A DNA stretch of 64,000 bases from Nageia nagi. Lineage: Eukaryota > Pinophyta. The DNA lies in the NCBI GenBank assembly GCA_050084985.1, contig JBITNC010000001.1, positions 161,138,001 through 161,202,000 of the forward strand, written 5' to 3'. The position numbers were made by a program, and so were the translations under genes. Shown here piece by piece: positions 48,241 through 59,913 of this stretch. The notes below the pieces were generated by a model. The model was not told the DNA's origin and searched no databases. It was given only the letters and a program-made list of their open reading frames with translations. Every line of letters begins with the position of its first letter. The stretch's first letter is position 1.

Positions 48241-49745
48241 GTTTATGTTTTTGTTTACATAAGTAAAAAATGAAACATGAAGTAAAGAGCATAAGTAAAA
48301 CATAATCCATTTAAAATTTGAAACCTAATTATTCAATGGGTTTTGTTTACCAACCCCTAAAAGACATCTTTACATCATTCCTAATTTTGCATAAGTAAAT
48401 TGCATCATAACTTAAGATTTTAAGTAATAAGCATAAGCATGCATCATTTTAAAAGTTTAAGTACTAAGCATAAGCATACATTAATTTCAAAATATTGCAT
48501 AAGTTAACTTTGAATAAAGGATAAATACTCATCATGCATCTTTTTAACTTAAGAAATTTTAAGTCAAAAAATAACTTAAAAATTTAAATCCTAAGCATGC
48601 AACATTAACTTAAAAAATTAATTCCTAAGCATGCAATATTAAATTAAAAATTTAAGTCCTAAGCATGCAATATTAACTTTAAAAAAACTTTATGTCCTTA
48701 AAATAGGCATGGATTAAACTTTAAGTAAAAAAATTCATACAAATTAAAAATTCCCCTTTTTACTTAAGGTTGTACCCCTAAAGATAGCATACTAGTTTAC
48801 CTTAGCGATTTTAACTAAGGAAAAAAAATTTTGTATGCTAAAAAAATTATCTTCTAAAAGAAAATTATTATAATATTATTTTTAAGTAAAACAATAAATT
48901 CCTCACCTTTTGTTTACTTAAAAATTTAGGCAACATGAAATTGTTAAAAAAACTTAGGTAAAACAAATTACCTTAGTAAAAAGTCATGTTTACACTAAAA
49001 TTGCCATAGTTAGAAGTATTATTAATGTAAAAAAAATATATTAAAAAAATGTCTATTTTTAAGAGTAATGATGCCAATATACTTCACCATTAATGTAGTG
49101 TTTGACCATGTATTCTCTCTGAAAAAAATCATGATGGAAAGTTTAAGATTGCTAAAAAAAATGGAGTATATGTTTGCACAATAGATTAATGCCACTAGTT
49201 GCATTAAATAGAACAAGGTGGTTTGCATGAAATACCAAATTAAATGAACCTTGTGATAATATAATTTTTAAAAAATAAAATAAATGGTTAATAAAAATAA
49301 GAAAAAAAGGAAGCCATAAGCTAAAGAGTGGAAGGGCACCAAGTAATGCAAACAAATTGATGCAAAAAGTTCAAAACTGTGCACATGGTTTAAGAAGTGA
49401 TTTCAATTAAATAAAAGGAGCCAAATGGAGGAGGTAGGTGCAATATCTAATTTAATTTCATTAAACATTATTCAAAGGACTCCATGGAAGGTTGCATAGA
49501 CTATTTTATAGTGCATTGGCCAAGGAAGCAAGGGGTGCGGTTGGAGATCATCCACCAAAGGACCAAAAAGGAGGGTGAGAGTGGTGAAGGGGTGAGCCAA
49601 GATAAGCTATGCAACAGGAGAGATAAAAAAAGGAGCCATTAGGGTAGTATGAATCTGATAAAGACCAAGTCCACACTAGGAGGAGAGGTAGACTAGGTGT
49701 AAAAAAATGCAGGACCAGATAAAAGCCTAAGAGGTAGATTGTACC
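48241..49745 (-). mobile_element. Copia element C: leader remnant
   Basis: Matches the leader of element D from about 5115 onward (TTGAAACCTAA, CAATGGGTTTTGTTTACCAAC). It contains CATGCA motifs at about 48437, 48533, 48594, 48627 and 48663, and a purine-rich stretch at 49300-49750. The 5' LTR and primer-binding site are missing; the right border with gypsy gag is set only approximately. Confidence 0.55.
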
Positions 49746-49994
49746 CTAAGAGGAAAGCAACAACAAGGGGTAATTATCCATATCAACTAGACACCTCTCT
49801 TTTTGGGTAACCCCATGCATAATTTCTATCAATGGTAATGTCATACAATTCAAATTTATTAATTTCAATTTAGGATAGATATTATGAACAAACATGGATG
49901 TGACATGGGAATCAGATAATGGTTTAGAAATCATACTTTATATCTTTTGAAATCATTATGCAAACTTATCAAATCTTTCATTTGGACCTTGTAT
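49746..49994 (-). pseudogene. Host gypsy element: gag middle part
   Basis: Minus-strand frame 49746-49934 plus the sequence up to the TGTAT duplication at 49990-49994. If element E is removed, this stretch abuts 57546-58002, reading ...LVSAIQGPNERFDKFA across the junction after the PTTFRGGTLNWYFSL motif. That continuity is the reason for the call; the left border is unclear. Confidence 0.5.
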
Positions 49995-50459
49995 TGATGA
50001 AATTAACCATTTCAAAATTAATCTCTAGTTTACCAAGATCTCAAGAAGGCACTTACAACATTAACACAATAGCATAATAACACAAGTTAATATCACAAAT
50101 AACACAAATATAAAGTGGTTTCTCCCTCCTTGGGATTACATACACTAACTAAGATTTTCTTATTCTCAAGGATGTCTCTTAGAGAAGCTCTCCTCTCTCT
50201 CTCCAAACCCTAAACCTAGAGTAAAACTTGCTTTACAATTTTAATATACGAGAGGGGTAGGTACCTCTCTATTTATAAGAAGAAACCCACTCTTTAATCT
50301 CCCTTTAATCTAAGGGTAAGGTTAAAGATATTTCTATATTTAATCTCCTTCTTATTTTTATTTTTTTAATACTTTAAGGTATCTAAATATACTTTAATCA
50401 TTAATTGAATTTACATTAAAAATAAATATTACACAATAATACATTACAAATTCTAACAC
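49995..50459 (-). repeat. Copia element E: 3' LTR (465 bp)
   Basis: Complement starts TGTTAGAATTTG at 50459 next to the polypurine tract (complement of CTCCCCCTTAA, 50460-50470) and ends at TGATGAAATT (49995). Colinear with 57090-57540 throughout. Confidence 0.9.
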
Positions 50460-50470
50460 TCCCCCTTAAT

Positions 50471-51481
50471 GTAATATTAGGATAGAGCATATAGAAAAGG
50501 AGAAAGAGAGAGAGTAAGAGAGAGCTCTCCTCCATAGAGATATAAGTGGAGATGAGAAATTTTACATCTTTAAGAAATAATCAAGATCTTAGTTTGAGAC
50601 TCACTACAATACCATTTGATAAAATAGTTTACAATACAATCATTAACCACTACTAGTTTCACTATAAGCATAGTCGATCAATCACTAAGTTGATATGCAA
50701 GCCTCCATGAGCCTACTCATCCAAATTAAGTAACCCACATTCTCAAGATGAAATTTGCAAGCTACAAGTAGCTCATAAACAAAATTAGTTAAATGCATCA
50801 TATAAAATATTCATATTAATCATACGATAAATGAACTAAGTAATGCCATCCATAAACTGATCACTATAAGTCATCCTGAAGATGCCAAGCCAATACTCAT
50901 ATTCATATATTATATATTAGAAAAATATGTGTTGATAAATAATGAAAAGAGGATATACACATATGAATCACTAACATATGGATAACTAAACAATGCCAAC
51001 AAACACATACTAATTTCTCACATAGTGATAATAGAAAGTAAAATGTACCATGAGTTCCTCACAAAGAGCGAACTAACCATGAAGGTGTATATTTAAGATC
51101 AACACTATATAAAAAAATATCATCCTAAGGATGAAGTTGTTATCATAAACATTAATTCAACATAAGAATTCAAACTTAACTCTCTCTTAAGGACAACTTC
51201 ACTAACCATAAGAAATTTGCAAAGTATGCACAACAAAGTTTCTAAAATGGTCTAGTGAATAAATCAGGAGAGTTAAAGTTAGATAAACAAAGTTGTAGTT
51301 ATTTCATCAAGAAATTTCTCCTTGATGGAATGTGCTTGGATTTGTAGTTCACTATAAGTCATCATTAAGATGCCAAGCCCACACATATAGTTACCTAATG
51401 AGCAATGTATACAAAAAAAAAATGCCCAATAACTTTATTAAGAAGGAATAAGTTATAATGGATTCAACAAGAATTCAACCT
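50471..51481 (-). mobile_element. Copia element E: 3' untranslated region
   Basis: Non-coding; partly colinear with the same region of element C (GATAACTAAA and TCATCCTAAGGATGAAGTT phrases). Around 51290-51390 it contains a displaced copy of RNase H-end sequence, suggesting a local duplication. Confidence 0.55.
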
Positions 51482-52080
51482 TTATTCCCTTTTTGAGGGA
51501 GACTTCACCAATACAAAATAATCACTAATCTTGGAGAACTGGGCTTCAAGAAGAGTATTTGAAAAAAAATCAATAAATTTTAGGATTGATGGAAAATAAT
51601 ACAAGTGTAGAAGATCATCAAGAACCTTCTCTTTGATGAAGTGGGCTTGGATTTCTACATGCTTTATTCTTTGATGGAAAATAGGATTATTTTCCAAAGC
51701 AATAGTTGACTAATCATCTAAAGAAATTTGATATGGAAAAACTTGCTTATACCTAATTTCTTTCAGAAGATGCCTCAATCAAATGGCTTCTTGGTCTGCA
51801 ACTAACATTGCATGATATTCAACCTCTATGGTGGAGAGAGCAGTAGTAGATTACTTCTTATATGTCCAAGAGATAGCACTTTAATTAATACTACAAAAAT
51901 AAGCAAAGATTGATTTTCTATCATCTTTATCTCTTCCATAGTTAGAATTTGAGAATCCTGAGAGAATAAATGAGGATAACTTATCATATTTGAGAGAAAG
52001 ATCCATAGTGATTGTAACATACTTCAAAATTTGGTTAAGTGCATTGAGGTACCCAACATATATATTTTTCATAAATCAAA
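51482..52080 (-). pseudogene. Copia element E: RNase H
   Basis: The frame at 51482-51697 reads FHQRIKHVEIQAHFIKEKVL and FFSNTLLEAQ, the end of copia RNase H. The frame at 51881-52072 covers ILKYVTITMDLSLKYDK and SNSNYGRDKDDRKS. Stops separate them. Confidence 0.82.
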
Positions 52081-52980
52081 CCATAAAATTTATGGTAAAT
52101 GAAATATCTAGCTTGGAGATAGTAAAATAAAGAAAACTACCAATTAGTTTCCTCTAATCTATAGAATTTGCCAACTGAGAGTTGGAACTAAGAGACAAAG
52201 TGATTCTAAGAGAAATTATGATTTTAGCATGTTTGCACTCTTCCATTCTAAAATTTTGTAAGATATATATAGATTGACTAAGATACCTATAATCCTTGTA
52301 TTGGTATACTTGCATGCTAAGGTAGTAGTGTAATAGACCAAGGTCTATCATTTCAAAAGTTGCCTTGAATTTGAATATGCACTCTTGTATGAAGATAATA
52401 GTATTCTTTATTATCAACAAATCATCTACATAGAGAAAAATTAAGATCAAGTCTTATATTTGATTGATCATATAAAGATTTGTGTTAGAGAAGCATTTAG
52501 AAAACCTAATATCCTTAAAGAATCTTGAAATATTTTTGTATCAAGACCAAGGTGCTTGCTTAAATCCATAAAAAGAATTCTTTAACTTTTAAATAAAAGA
52601 TTTTTTTCCTTTCAAAACAAACCCTTATAGTTTGCTCATGTAGATTTTCACATCTAAGTCATAATTGATAAAAGCACTCTTGGTATCAAGTTGAAAACTT
52701 TCCATCTTTAAGCTACTAAAAGAGCAAATATTACCCTAATAGTAGGCATATTTTCCACTAGAGCAAAGTTGTCTTCATAATCAACTCCATATTTTTGAAT
52801 GAAACCATTAACTACTAACCTTGCTTTATATTTCTTAATCTTGCCAACTGAATTATATTTTACCTTGAAAAGCCATTTATTACCAATCATATTTTTTTTA
52901 TTGAAATAAGTAACCAAATCCCAAGTTTGATCCTTCATTAGAGCCTCATACTCCATATTCATTGCATTCATTCAACACTC
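52081..52980 (-). pseudogene. Copia element E: reverse transcriptase
   Basis: The frame at 52154-52450 has an intact catalytic box FLYVDDLLII and LGLLHYYLSMQVYQYKD. The frame at 52708-52971 has MIGNKWLFKVK and VDYEDNFALVENMPTIR. Between them the AWY segment is recognisable but shifted. Minus strand, broken by stops. Confidence 0.84.
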
Positions 52981-53880
52981 ATGCTTTGAAGCTTCCTTGA
53001 AGGATGAGAGCTCCTTCTTTCTATCAATTTTGAAAAATAAAGATTTATTAATGGTCATACTTCTTGATATCCTTTGTGTTGGAGAGTTTTTTTCCTTAGG
53101 TGACATATCCACAATGACATCCAACCAATTTGGTGCAATAGAATAATCATCACCCTCATCTAGGTTTTCATAAGTAGACTTTTTAGAAAGTTCATTAAAC
53201 TTTACATCCCTAAACACAAGGATTGCTCTGGAGGAAGGTTGGTATAGCATGTAGCATCTATGCTGATATCATAGGCTATAAAAATACACTTTTTAGATCT
53301 TTTATCTAGTTTATTTCTTTTATCAAGAATAAAAAAGGCATAAGCATCATAGCCAAAGATCCTAAAGTGAGAGATGTTAGGTTTCTTTCCTATCCATGCC
53401 TCATATGGAGTTTTACCTTCAACTACTTTCATAGGACATCTATTTAAGATGTAGATCGTAGTATTTATAGGTTCAACCCATAAAAAGCTAAGAAGATCTC
53501 TCAACATACATTTTGCCATTTCTTGAATGGTCTTATTTTTTCTTTGAGCTACACCATTCTATTGAGGAGTGTAAGGGATCATAAATTACCTCTTGATTCT
53601 ATACTTGGTAAAAAATCATTGAATTCATTACTATTATACTAATCCCCATTATTAGATCTCAACATGCTGATTTGGAATTTAGAATAATTTTTAATCAAAG
53701 CTTTGAAATATTTTAACCTATCAAAGTTTTGATCTTTTTGATCTATAAGATAACCAAATATCATCCTGTTGAAGTCATCAATGGAGATCAAGATATAAGA
53801 TGCTCTCCTAAGTGACTTAGTTAAAAACAAACCCATGAAATATGAATGCATAAGCTAAAAAGGTTTAGTTGTAGTTGTTT
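52981..53880 (-). pseudogene. Copia element E: integrase
   Basis: The frame at 53202-53519 gives the core end and C-terminal domain (INTTIYILNRCPMKVVEGKT, KRSKKCIFIAYD). The frame at 53639-53851 gives the earlier core (ISIDDFNRMIFGYL, then LRSNNGD, where the usual Asp of the LDNGG motif is Asn). The sequence past 53880 no longer resembles copia. Confidence 0.82.
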
Positions 53881-54399
53881 CCTTATCTTTCTCAAATATA
53901 TAGGCTATCATAATAAATTATTTATCTAAAATATGGTTAAGCATTATTTTAGAAAGTAAAACAAATTGCCTTTACCAACTTCCAAACATATAGTCATTAC
54001 ATTGTCTCTAACAACTAATGTACCATTCATGAGGGAAGTTTCAAATATATAAATCAATCACTAAGATATTTTGAGCACAAGATTAGAAGCTATAGATAGG
54101 ATTTCAAATAAATACCTTATTTAATATGCCATAAGATAAGATTTACTTGACCATGACATCTTAACTATAGAAAGCCATAAGTTAACTTCCCTATAGAGAC
54201 ATACAAATCGTAAATAATACCAACTTGACCATGCTACTAGTCAAGATAAAAATGATGGATGAAGGTAGTATTAATCCATTAACAAGGATTCAACTTCCAT
54301 CAATGCATAAATGCACTTCTTAGTAATAGAAGTAAATTTACTTTTATCCATAATAGATAAACTTTCTACTAATGGAAGTAAAGTGACATAAGGTGAACC
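53881..54399. other. Unassigned sequence replacing gag-protease in element E
   Basis: AT-rich, no gag or protease motif on either strand. It stands where the pre-integrase, protease and gag should be. Confidence 0.5.
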
Positions 54400-54690
54400 T
54401 TTTCAGTTATGAAGAAGGGTAAACCTTTTTAACCACTCCACAAAATTTTCAACCATGGAGAAGGGCGAACCTTTTTAACCACTCCATCAAATTTTTAACC
54501 ATATAGAAGGGAAAACCTTTTCAACCACTCCATCAAATTTTTAACCATGGAGAAGGGTGAACCTTTTTAACCACTCCAAATTTTGCAACCATGGAGAAGG
54601 GTGAATATTTTAACTACTCCATCAAAATTTGCAACTATGGTGAAAGGTAAACCTTTTTAACTACTCCATCAAAATTTGCACCTATAAATA
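54400..54690. repeat. 46-bp tandem repeat, six units
   Basis: The core GAAGGG(T) recurs at 54414, 54460, 54506, 54552, 54596 and 54642, that is at 46-bp steps with one 44-bp step. The unit reads approximately AACCATGGAGAAGGGTGAAC then CTTTTTAACCACTCCATCAA. Confidence 0.93.
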
Positions 54691-55433
54691 TCAATAAGTG
54701 CATTTTCATCCAACCAAGCATACAAAGAAGAAAATTTGTAATTATATAAACTAATATGCATATTTTCATGACAATCCATAAAAAAATGATCATTTTTATA
54801 AAATATTTGCATAATGATTAAAAATTTAATATTTACATGAGAAAATATAATCAATATGTGCATAATTATATATCCATATATCCAATAGTTTATCATCACC
54901 AAATATCACTTAAGGGAGAGTATAGTTGAAGTTATTTTCTTATAAATTAGGCCTTCACTTGGATCCCAAATCCTACAAATCCTCAACTAGTTCACTTTGG
55001 GCATTAATATACTCTCATAAGGAGAAGTACTAGATATTTTCTAAAGTTGTGACGTATGTTGAACTGACCAAAATTAAGTTTTTAGTTTTCCTCTTAGGTT
55101 ATCAGGATAATCCTTGAATGGATGGAAAAACATATGGTATCACTACATACATACCTATCCACCTATATGGAGTTAAATTTAGACCAATAGAGAACTTAGA
55201 GATAATTAAGAAGTACAAATTTTTTACCACTTAGATTATCAAATTAAATGGCTCTAGTATACCTTATCCTCACTTCATTGCTCCTCAAACAATTCATATT
55301 ATGGAATAAATGTACGAATGTGTTTATTTTAGAGGAAGTAATTTTCAATGTTTGCATACTTTGAATATAAAGTAAAAGTGCAAAATAATAAAATGCTTTA
55401 AACATAAAATTACATCCAACATCATTCATAAGT
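54691..55433 (-). mobile_element. Copia element E: distal leader
   Basis: Non-coding. 54930-55430 is colinear with 4680-5250 of element D (GCCTTCACTTGGAT, GTTATCAGGATAAT and GAATGGATG phrases), which identifies it as shared leader sequence. Confidence 0.6.
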
Positions 55434-55600
55434 ATGAGCCAAAGAGTCTAATGGATTTTGTTATAACCCCTAATGGATCTCTTTACAAAGGTTCATTAAT
55501 TTTAAGTAACAACAAATGAGCCAAAGAGTTCAATGGGTTTTGTTACAACCCATAATGGATCTCTATACAAAGGTTCATTATCAAAAATTGAGGAATTCTT
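55434..55600. repeat. Tandem duplication, 82-bp unit
   Basis: Two units start ATGAGCCAAAGAGT at 55434 and 55516 and both contain TAATGGATCTCT and ACAAAGGTTCATTA. Confidence 0.88.
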
Positions 55601-55689
55601 CTCTTTGTTACTTAAAAATTGGACTTAAAATAATTTCTTATTTGCAATTTATCATTAAAAAATTCATAGAAAAAAATATTTAAGAGAGC

Positions 55690-56000
55690 TTTTATCCATC
55701 CACGTGCATTAGGACAAAATATTATACCATGTATTTTAAATATTTTTATCCACATAGCAATAATCATGCATTAGGACAAAATATTAAACCATGCATTTTA
55801 AAAATATTTATCCACATAACAATAATCATGTATTAGGATAAAATATTAAACCATGCATTTTAAAAAAACTTTATCCACATAGCAATAATCATGCATTAGG
55901 ACAAAATATTAAACCATGCAAAAATAATTTTTATCCATCCACATATGTATATAATAGCAATAATCATATATTAAGACAAAATATTAACTATGCATTCATA
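55690..56000. repeat. Tandem repeat, about five units of 61-73 bp
   Basis: The phrase ATTAGGACAAAATATTA recurs near 55706, 55771, 55834, 55897 and 55971, with CCATGCATTTTAAAAA and TTATCCACATAGCAATAATC between. It lies in the element E leader. Confidence 0.88.
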
Positions 56001-56189
56001 AAAAATTCTCCTATTTTTATCTTAAATGCATGATTAATAAAGTCCTTTATTATAATTTGCACTAAATTAAAATGATAATTTAACAAATAAAGAAATATTA
56101 ACCTTAAAAATTACCCATAATGAATTAAAAAAATAGCCTAAAAAAAAATTTAGACTTTAAATGGCAACTAATGCAACCTTCAGCTCATG

Positions 56190-56216
56190 ATATATATATA
56201 TATATATATATATATA
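56190..56216. repeat. (AT)n microsatellite
   Basis: Short run of alternating AT directly before the ATGCATGCAT array. Confidence 0.9.
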
Positions 56217-56575
56217 AAGCTCTCTAAAAAATGCATGCATGTAATATTAAGCTCTCTAAAAAATGCATGCATGTAATATAAAGCTCTCTAAAACATGCAT
56301 GCATATAATTGTTATTTTTAAAAAATGCATGCATGTAATATAAATATCTCTAAAAAATGCATGCATGCAATATAAAGCTCTCTAAAAAATGCATGCATGT
56401 ATTTTTATTTTTTTAAAATGCATGCATGTAATATAAAGCTCTCTAAAAAATGCATGCATGTAATATAAAACTCTCTAAAAAATGCATGCATGTATTTTTA
56501 TTTTTTTTTAAAATGCATGCATGTAATATAAAGCTCTTTAAAAAATACATGCATGTAATGTGCATGCAATTTTAT
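56217..56575. repeat. 32-bp tandem array with ATGCATGCAT cores, eleven units
   Basis: ATGCATGCAT or a one-base variant starts at 56231, 56263, 56295, 56325, 56357, 56389, 56418, 56450, 56482, 56513 and about 56546. Linkers are mostly GTAATATAAAGCTCTCTAAA. CATGCATG is the RY element recognised by plant B3-domain factors such as ABI3 and FUS3. Function here is not shown. Confidence 0.92.
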
Positions 56576-57074
56576 GTTTACAAACATATTAGTATTGTAA
56601 AAAAAATATTACAATCATAGCATTATAGTAAAAAAATTGCAATACTTTTAACCATATCTACACTAAGTGGAAACTTGCAAATTTAAGCTATAATAACATA
56701 TTATTGCTATATTTAAGTAAATTTACTTAAAATTTGCAATTAACATATTATTGCTATACATTAAGCAATTTTACTTAAAAAAATTGCAACTAACAAACTA
56801 TTGTTAGTAAAAAATAATGCATAGCAATAGCACAAAAAATGAACTAACATGTTAGTATAACAAAATAACAATGATATATTATTTAGTTTGAACAAATTTT
56901 ACAAAAAATACTTTATAATAAAAGAATCAAAATGGTTAGCAATATAAGTAAAATTTGACAAGGAACATGGTAGGAGGAAGATTATACCTTCAAGCCTTTT
57001 TATACCTCAACAAAGTATATGGAGGAAGAAGAGGAATGGAACTTCAAGGATGTTGAAAAGAAGCCTCCAAGAAT

Positions 57075-57087
57075 GGCTTTGATACCA
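57075..57087 (-). other. Copia element E: primer-binding site
   Basis: Complement reads TGGTATCAAAGCC, 2 bp inside the 5' LTR. It matches initiator-Met tRNA (TGGTATCAGAGCC) with one change. Confidence 0.9.
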
Positions 57088-57089
57088 CT

Positions 57090-57540
57090 TGATAAAATTA
57101 ACTATTTTTGAATTAATCTCTAGTTTACCAAGATCTTAAGAAGGCACTTACAACATCAACACAATAGCATAATAACACAAGTCAATGTCACAAATAACAT
57201 AGATATAAAATGGTTCCTCCCTCCTTAGGAGTACATACACTAAGATCTTATTCTCAAAGACATTTATTACATAATCTCTCATTTCTTTCCAAACCCTAAA
57301 CCTAGAGCAAAGCTTGCTTTATAATTATACAATATGAGAAGGGGCGATACCTCTCTATTTGTAAGAAGAAACCAATTCTTTAATTTTCCTTTAACCCAAG
57401 GGTAAGGTTAAAGATATTTCTATATTTAATACTCTATTTTTATTTTCTTAATGTTTTAAGGTATCTAAATATACTTTAAGTATTAAGTGAATTTATATTA
57501 AAGAGAAATATTACATTATATTACATTACAAATTCTAATA
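57090..57540 (-). repeat. Copia element E: 5' LTR (451 bp)
   Basis: Starts TGATAAAATTAACT on the plus strand, colinear with 49995-50459. The outer end reads TCTAATA where the other LTR has TCTAACA. The TGTAT duplication follows directly. Confidence 0.9.
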
Positions 57541-57545
57541 TGTAT

Positions 57546-58002
57546 AGCACTAACTAAATATGAAACTATCATTTTACTAGGAGCATAATATTTGAAATGA
57601 ATATAAAATTCTAAGATAAATTATGCATAGCAATAAATGGATTTAATAGATAAAGAGAAGTACCAATTGAGTGTACCACCTCTAAATGTAGTAGGAAAGT
57701 ATTTAGCCATCAAGTTGTCATTCACCTCAAATTTTAATTTGAACCTCATCTAAAAAGTTTTTATGTGAGCCATAGGATCTCCCTCACCATTATATGTATC
57801 AAAAATAAGTTCTACTTGTAGATCTGGTGCCCTAATATTATGAATCTTATCACATAGTAGATTTGAATCCCTAGACATGGGTGGAGTAGCTCCAATGTAT
57901 GGACTGTTGCCCCCAATATTAGAGGCTTCACTTATTTCTACATTTCTATAAAGCATTTTCTTCAAATTAGCTTTGGTTGCCTCATTAAATCCATTGACCA
58001 TT
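57546..58002 (-). pseudogene. Host gypsy element: gag N-terminal half
   Basis: The frame starts at the ATG complement 57999-58001. It reads MVNGFNEATKANLK, then LQVELIFDTYNGEGDPMAHI (the FxxYxGxGDPxxHI motif of plant gypsy gag), and after a frame break LMAKYFPTTFRGGTLNWYFS (the RGxAxxWYxxL motif). Gag forms the element's particle. It is cut by copia element E and appears to resume at 49994. Confidence 0.78.
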
Positions 58003-59690
58003 GTAAGAAACTAAACTAGTTCTATTTCTAAAATATTTGGAATGCAATGTTAATCCTATCTAAAAACCTTAGGGTTTTTAATGCAAATAGTGTAGGATAA
58101 AGTGATGTATCAAAAAGAAGTCAGGTTAACCAATTATTATAATCAAAATAATAATAATTAGATTTATTTACAAAAAAATCAATTTAACTAATTAATTATA
58201 AAATAATAATAAATTATGATATAAAAGATAATAATGAATTAATTGATATTAACCTATCAAACTAGATTTAAAATAGATACAAAACTAAACTTTACATATC
58301 ATGAAAAATGAAGGCAATATTCTATCAAAAGAGGATGAATGATGAGCTTCTCAAAAGAACAAAACCATAAATCCAATCTCAACCTAGTGTTGGCACTAGG
58401 ATTCCAGCGATGTTGCTTGATTACCTTTCTAGATTGCTTCACCCTTTCACTCAATATCATCATCTCACCTTTGATGCTCAAAATATCACTCACAAATATA
58501 TGAAAAAGATCGCAAGAATGTAGAGCTTAGTGTATAACAAAATCTATAAATGATAGGTGGCATTAAGAAACACTAGTCAAGGATGACACAAGTATATTAT
58601 CACTTATCAAGGATTTAGGATCATATCATAATTGCTTATGCATAACCCCTCCACCTTTATAGGTAACATATCTAGTATTAAGGCTCCTCCTTAGGCTTAT
58701 TGTGATACCGGGCTGACATGTTATAATAAAACATAAAGGTATATGAGCTTGCACAATGATAAGAGCATTTATTTAATAAAATAAATAAATTATTTTGAAG
58801 ATCTAAAAGACTTTAATTAAATTAAAATTCCTTTTTAGGTATTAACAAATACATTTTTGTGAGTTAGAAAAATGAATTCCCACTTTACCATTCCCATTTT
58901 TTAGTAATGAGAGGTTTTGTGGGGTTAAATATACAATAGGTCAAGTTTCATTATATAATATGTTGGGTTTCACTATGTAATAGATCAACTTTTGAAGTAA
59001 TTTCCTCCTTCCATTAACAAATTCTAAGCTTCTTCATCTTGGTCTTCTTCATATTTTACCAAAGTTCCAACAATAAAGGCACAAGCATAGGTAATGCTTG
59101 TTTTATAAAAGGAAAATGGAAAATTAAAAAATCTCTAATAAATTCTCCACCATATTATTATTTAAGTTATATCTCTTAATCATAAATTGAGCTCTAAATT
59201 TTAATAATCTGTAAAGCTACAAACTCTACATCACTTCTAATAGCCTTTATTGTTATCCTAATGATGTATTTCATGTAAGGTAAAAGTTTTTTGTAATAGA
59301 TTAAAGAAATTGAAAAAAGGCATTCAAATGGAACATTATTTATATGGGTATTTAGGGACAATGTTGTTTCACAAATAACACACATAATGTAGTTCCTTTC
59401 CATTTCATTATCAAATATTTTATATGCAAAATCAAGGGCATTATTAAGGATTTTTTAACCACAAATCTTCACTTATAAGAAAATATTAGAATTCATAAAT
59501 ATTGTCTATGGAACATTTTAAGGGTAAAAAATTTACAAAAAGTCATTTTCCAGGTCGGTTTGTCAAAAAATTATAATTATTATTTTTTAAAGTTAAATTT
59601 AATTTGCCTAGTAAAATAAATATAAAATGAAAGAATTCACCTAAAAATTATAAATAGAAATTTGAATTAATAAATACTCACCAGTATCCC
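58003..59690. other. Probable gypsy leader/LTR remnant and unassigned AT-rich sequence
   Basis: Just right of gag the sequence shares GGGTTTTTAATGCAAA and AAAGTGATG phrases with the leader at 13400-13500, so 58003-58120 is likely the leader of the host gypsy element. LTR borders were not found. A 69-codon minus-strand frame at 59194-59403 matches nothing I know. Confidence 0.45.
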
Positions 59691-59770
59691 AATTTTCCTA
59701 AAATTTGAACCAATTCATGTGAGTTACTCCAATTTGCCTAAACTTTGAACCAATTTGTGTGAGTTACCCC
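59691..59770. repeat. Tandem duplication, 40-bp unit
   Basis: Two units, AATTTKCCTAAAMTTTGAAC followed by CAATTYRTGTGAGTTACYCC, starting at 59691 and 59731. Confidence 0.9.
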
Positions 59771-59913
59771 TCCCCTTGAGTTACACACCATAAAAATGAT
59801 CCAAAAACTAATAAACAAGTTTTGGTTTTCCATAACCTCTTTATCTTATTCACTCATTCTATTGAAAGAGAAAGAGGAGGAGAACTCTAGGTGATGAAAA
59901 TAAGGGATATGGT

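Larger units (their letters stand above)
49995..57540 (-). mobile_element. Copia element E, full length with target duplication (7546 bp)
   Basis: LTRs at 49995-50459 and 57090-57540, with perfect TGTAT duplications at 49990-49994 and 57541-57545. The order on the minus strand is 5' LTR (57540), PBS, long leader, integrase, RT, RNase H, PPT, 3' LTR. No recognisable gag or protease lies between integrase (53880) and leader. Same broad family as elements C and D by protein, but with a different LTR. Inserted in gag of the host gypsy element. Confidence 0.9.

Noticed and set aside
56217-56575. CRISPR-like array
   Set aside because: Regularly spaced repeats, but the linkers are also repetitive, there is no leader or cas gene, and the sequence is plant nuclear.
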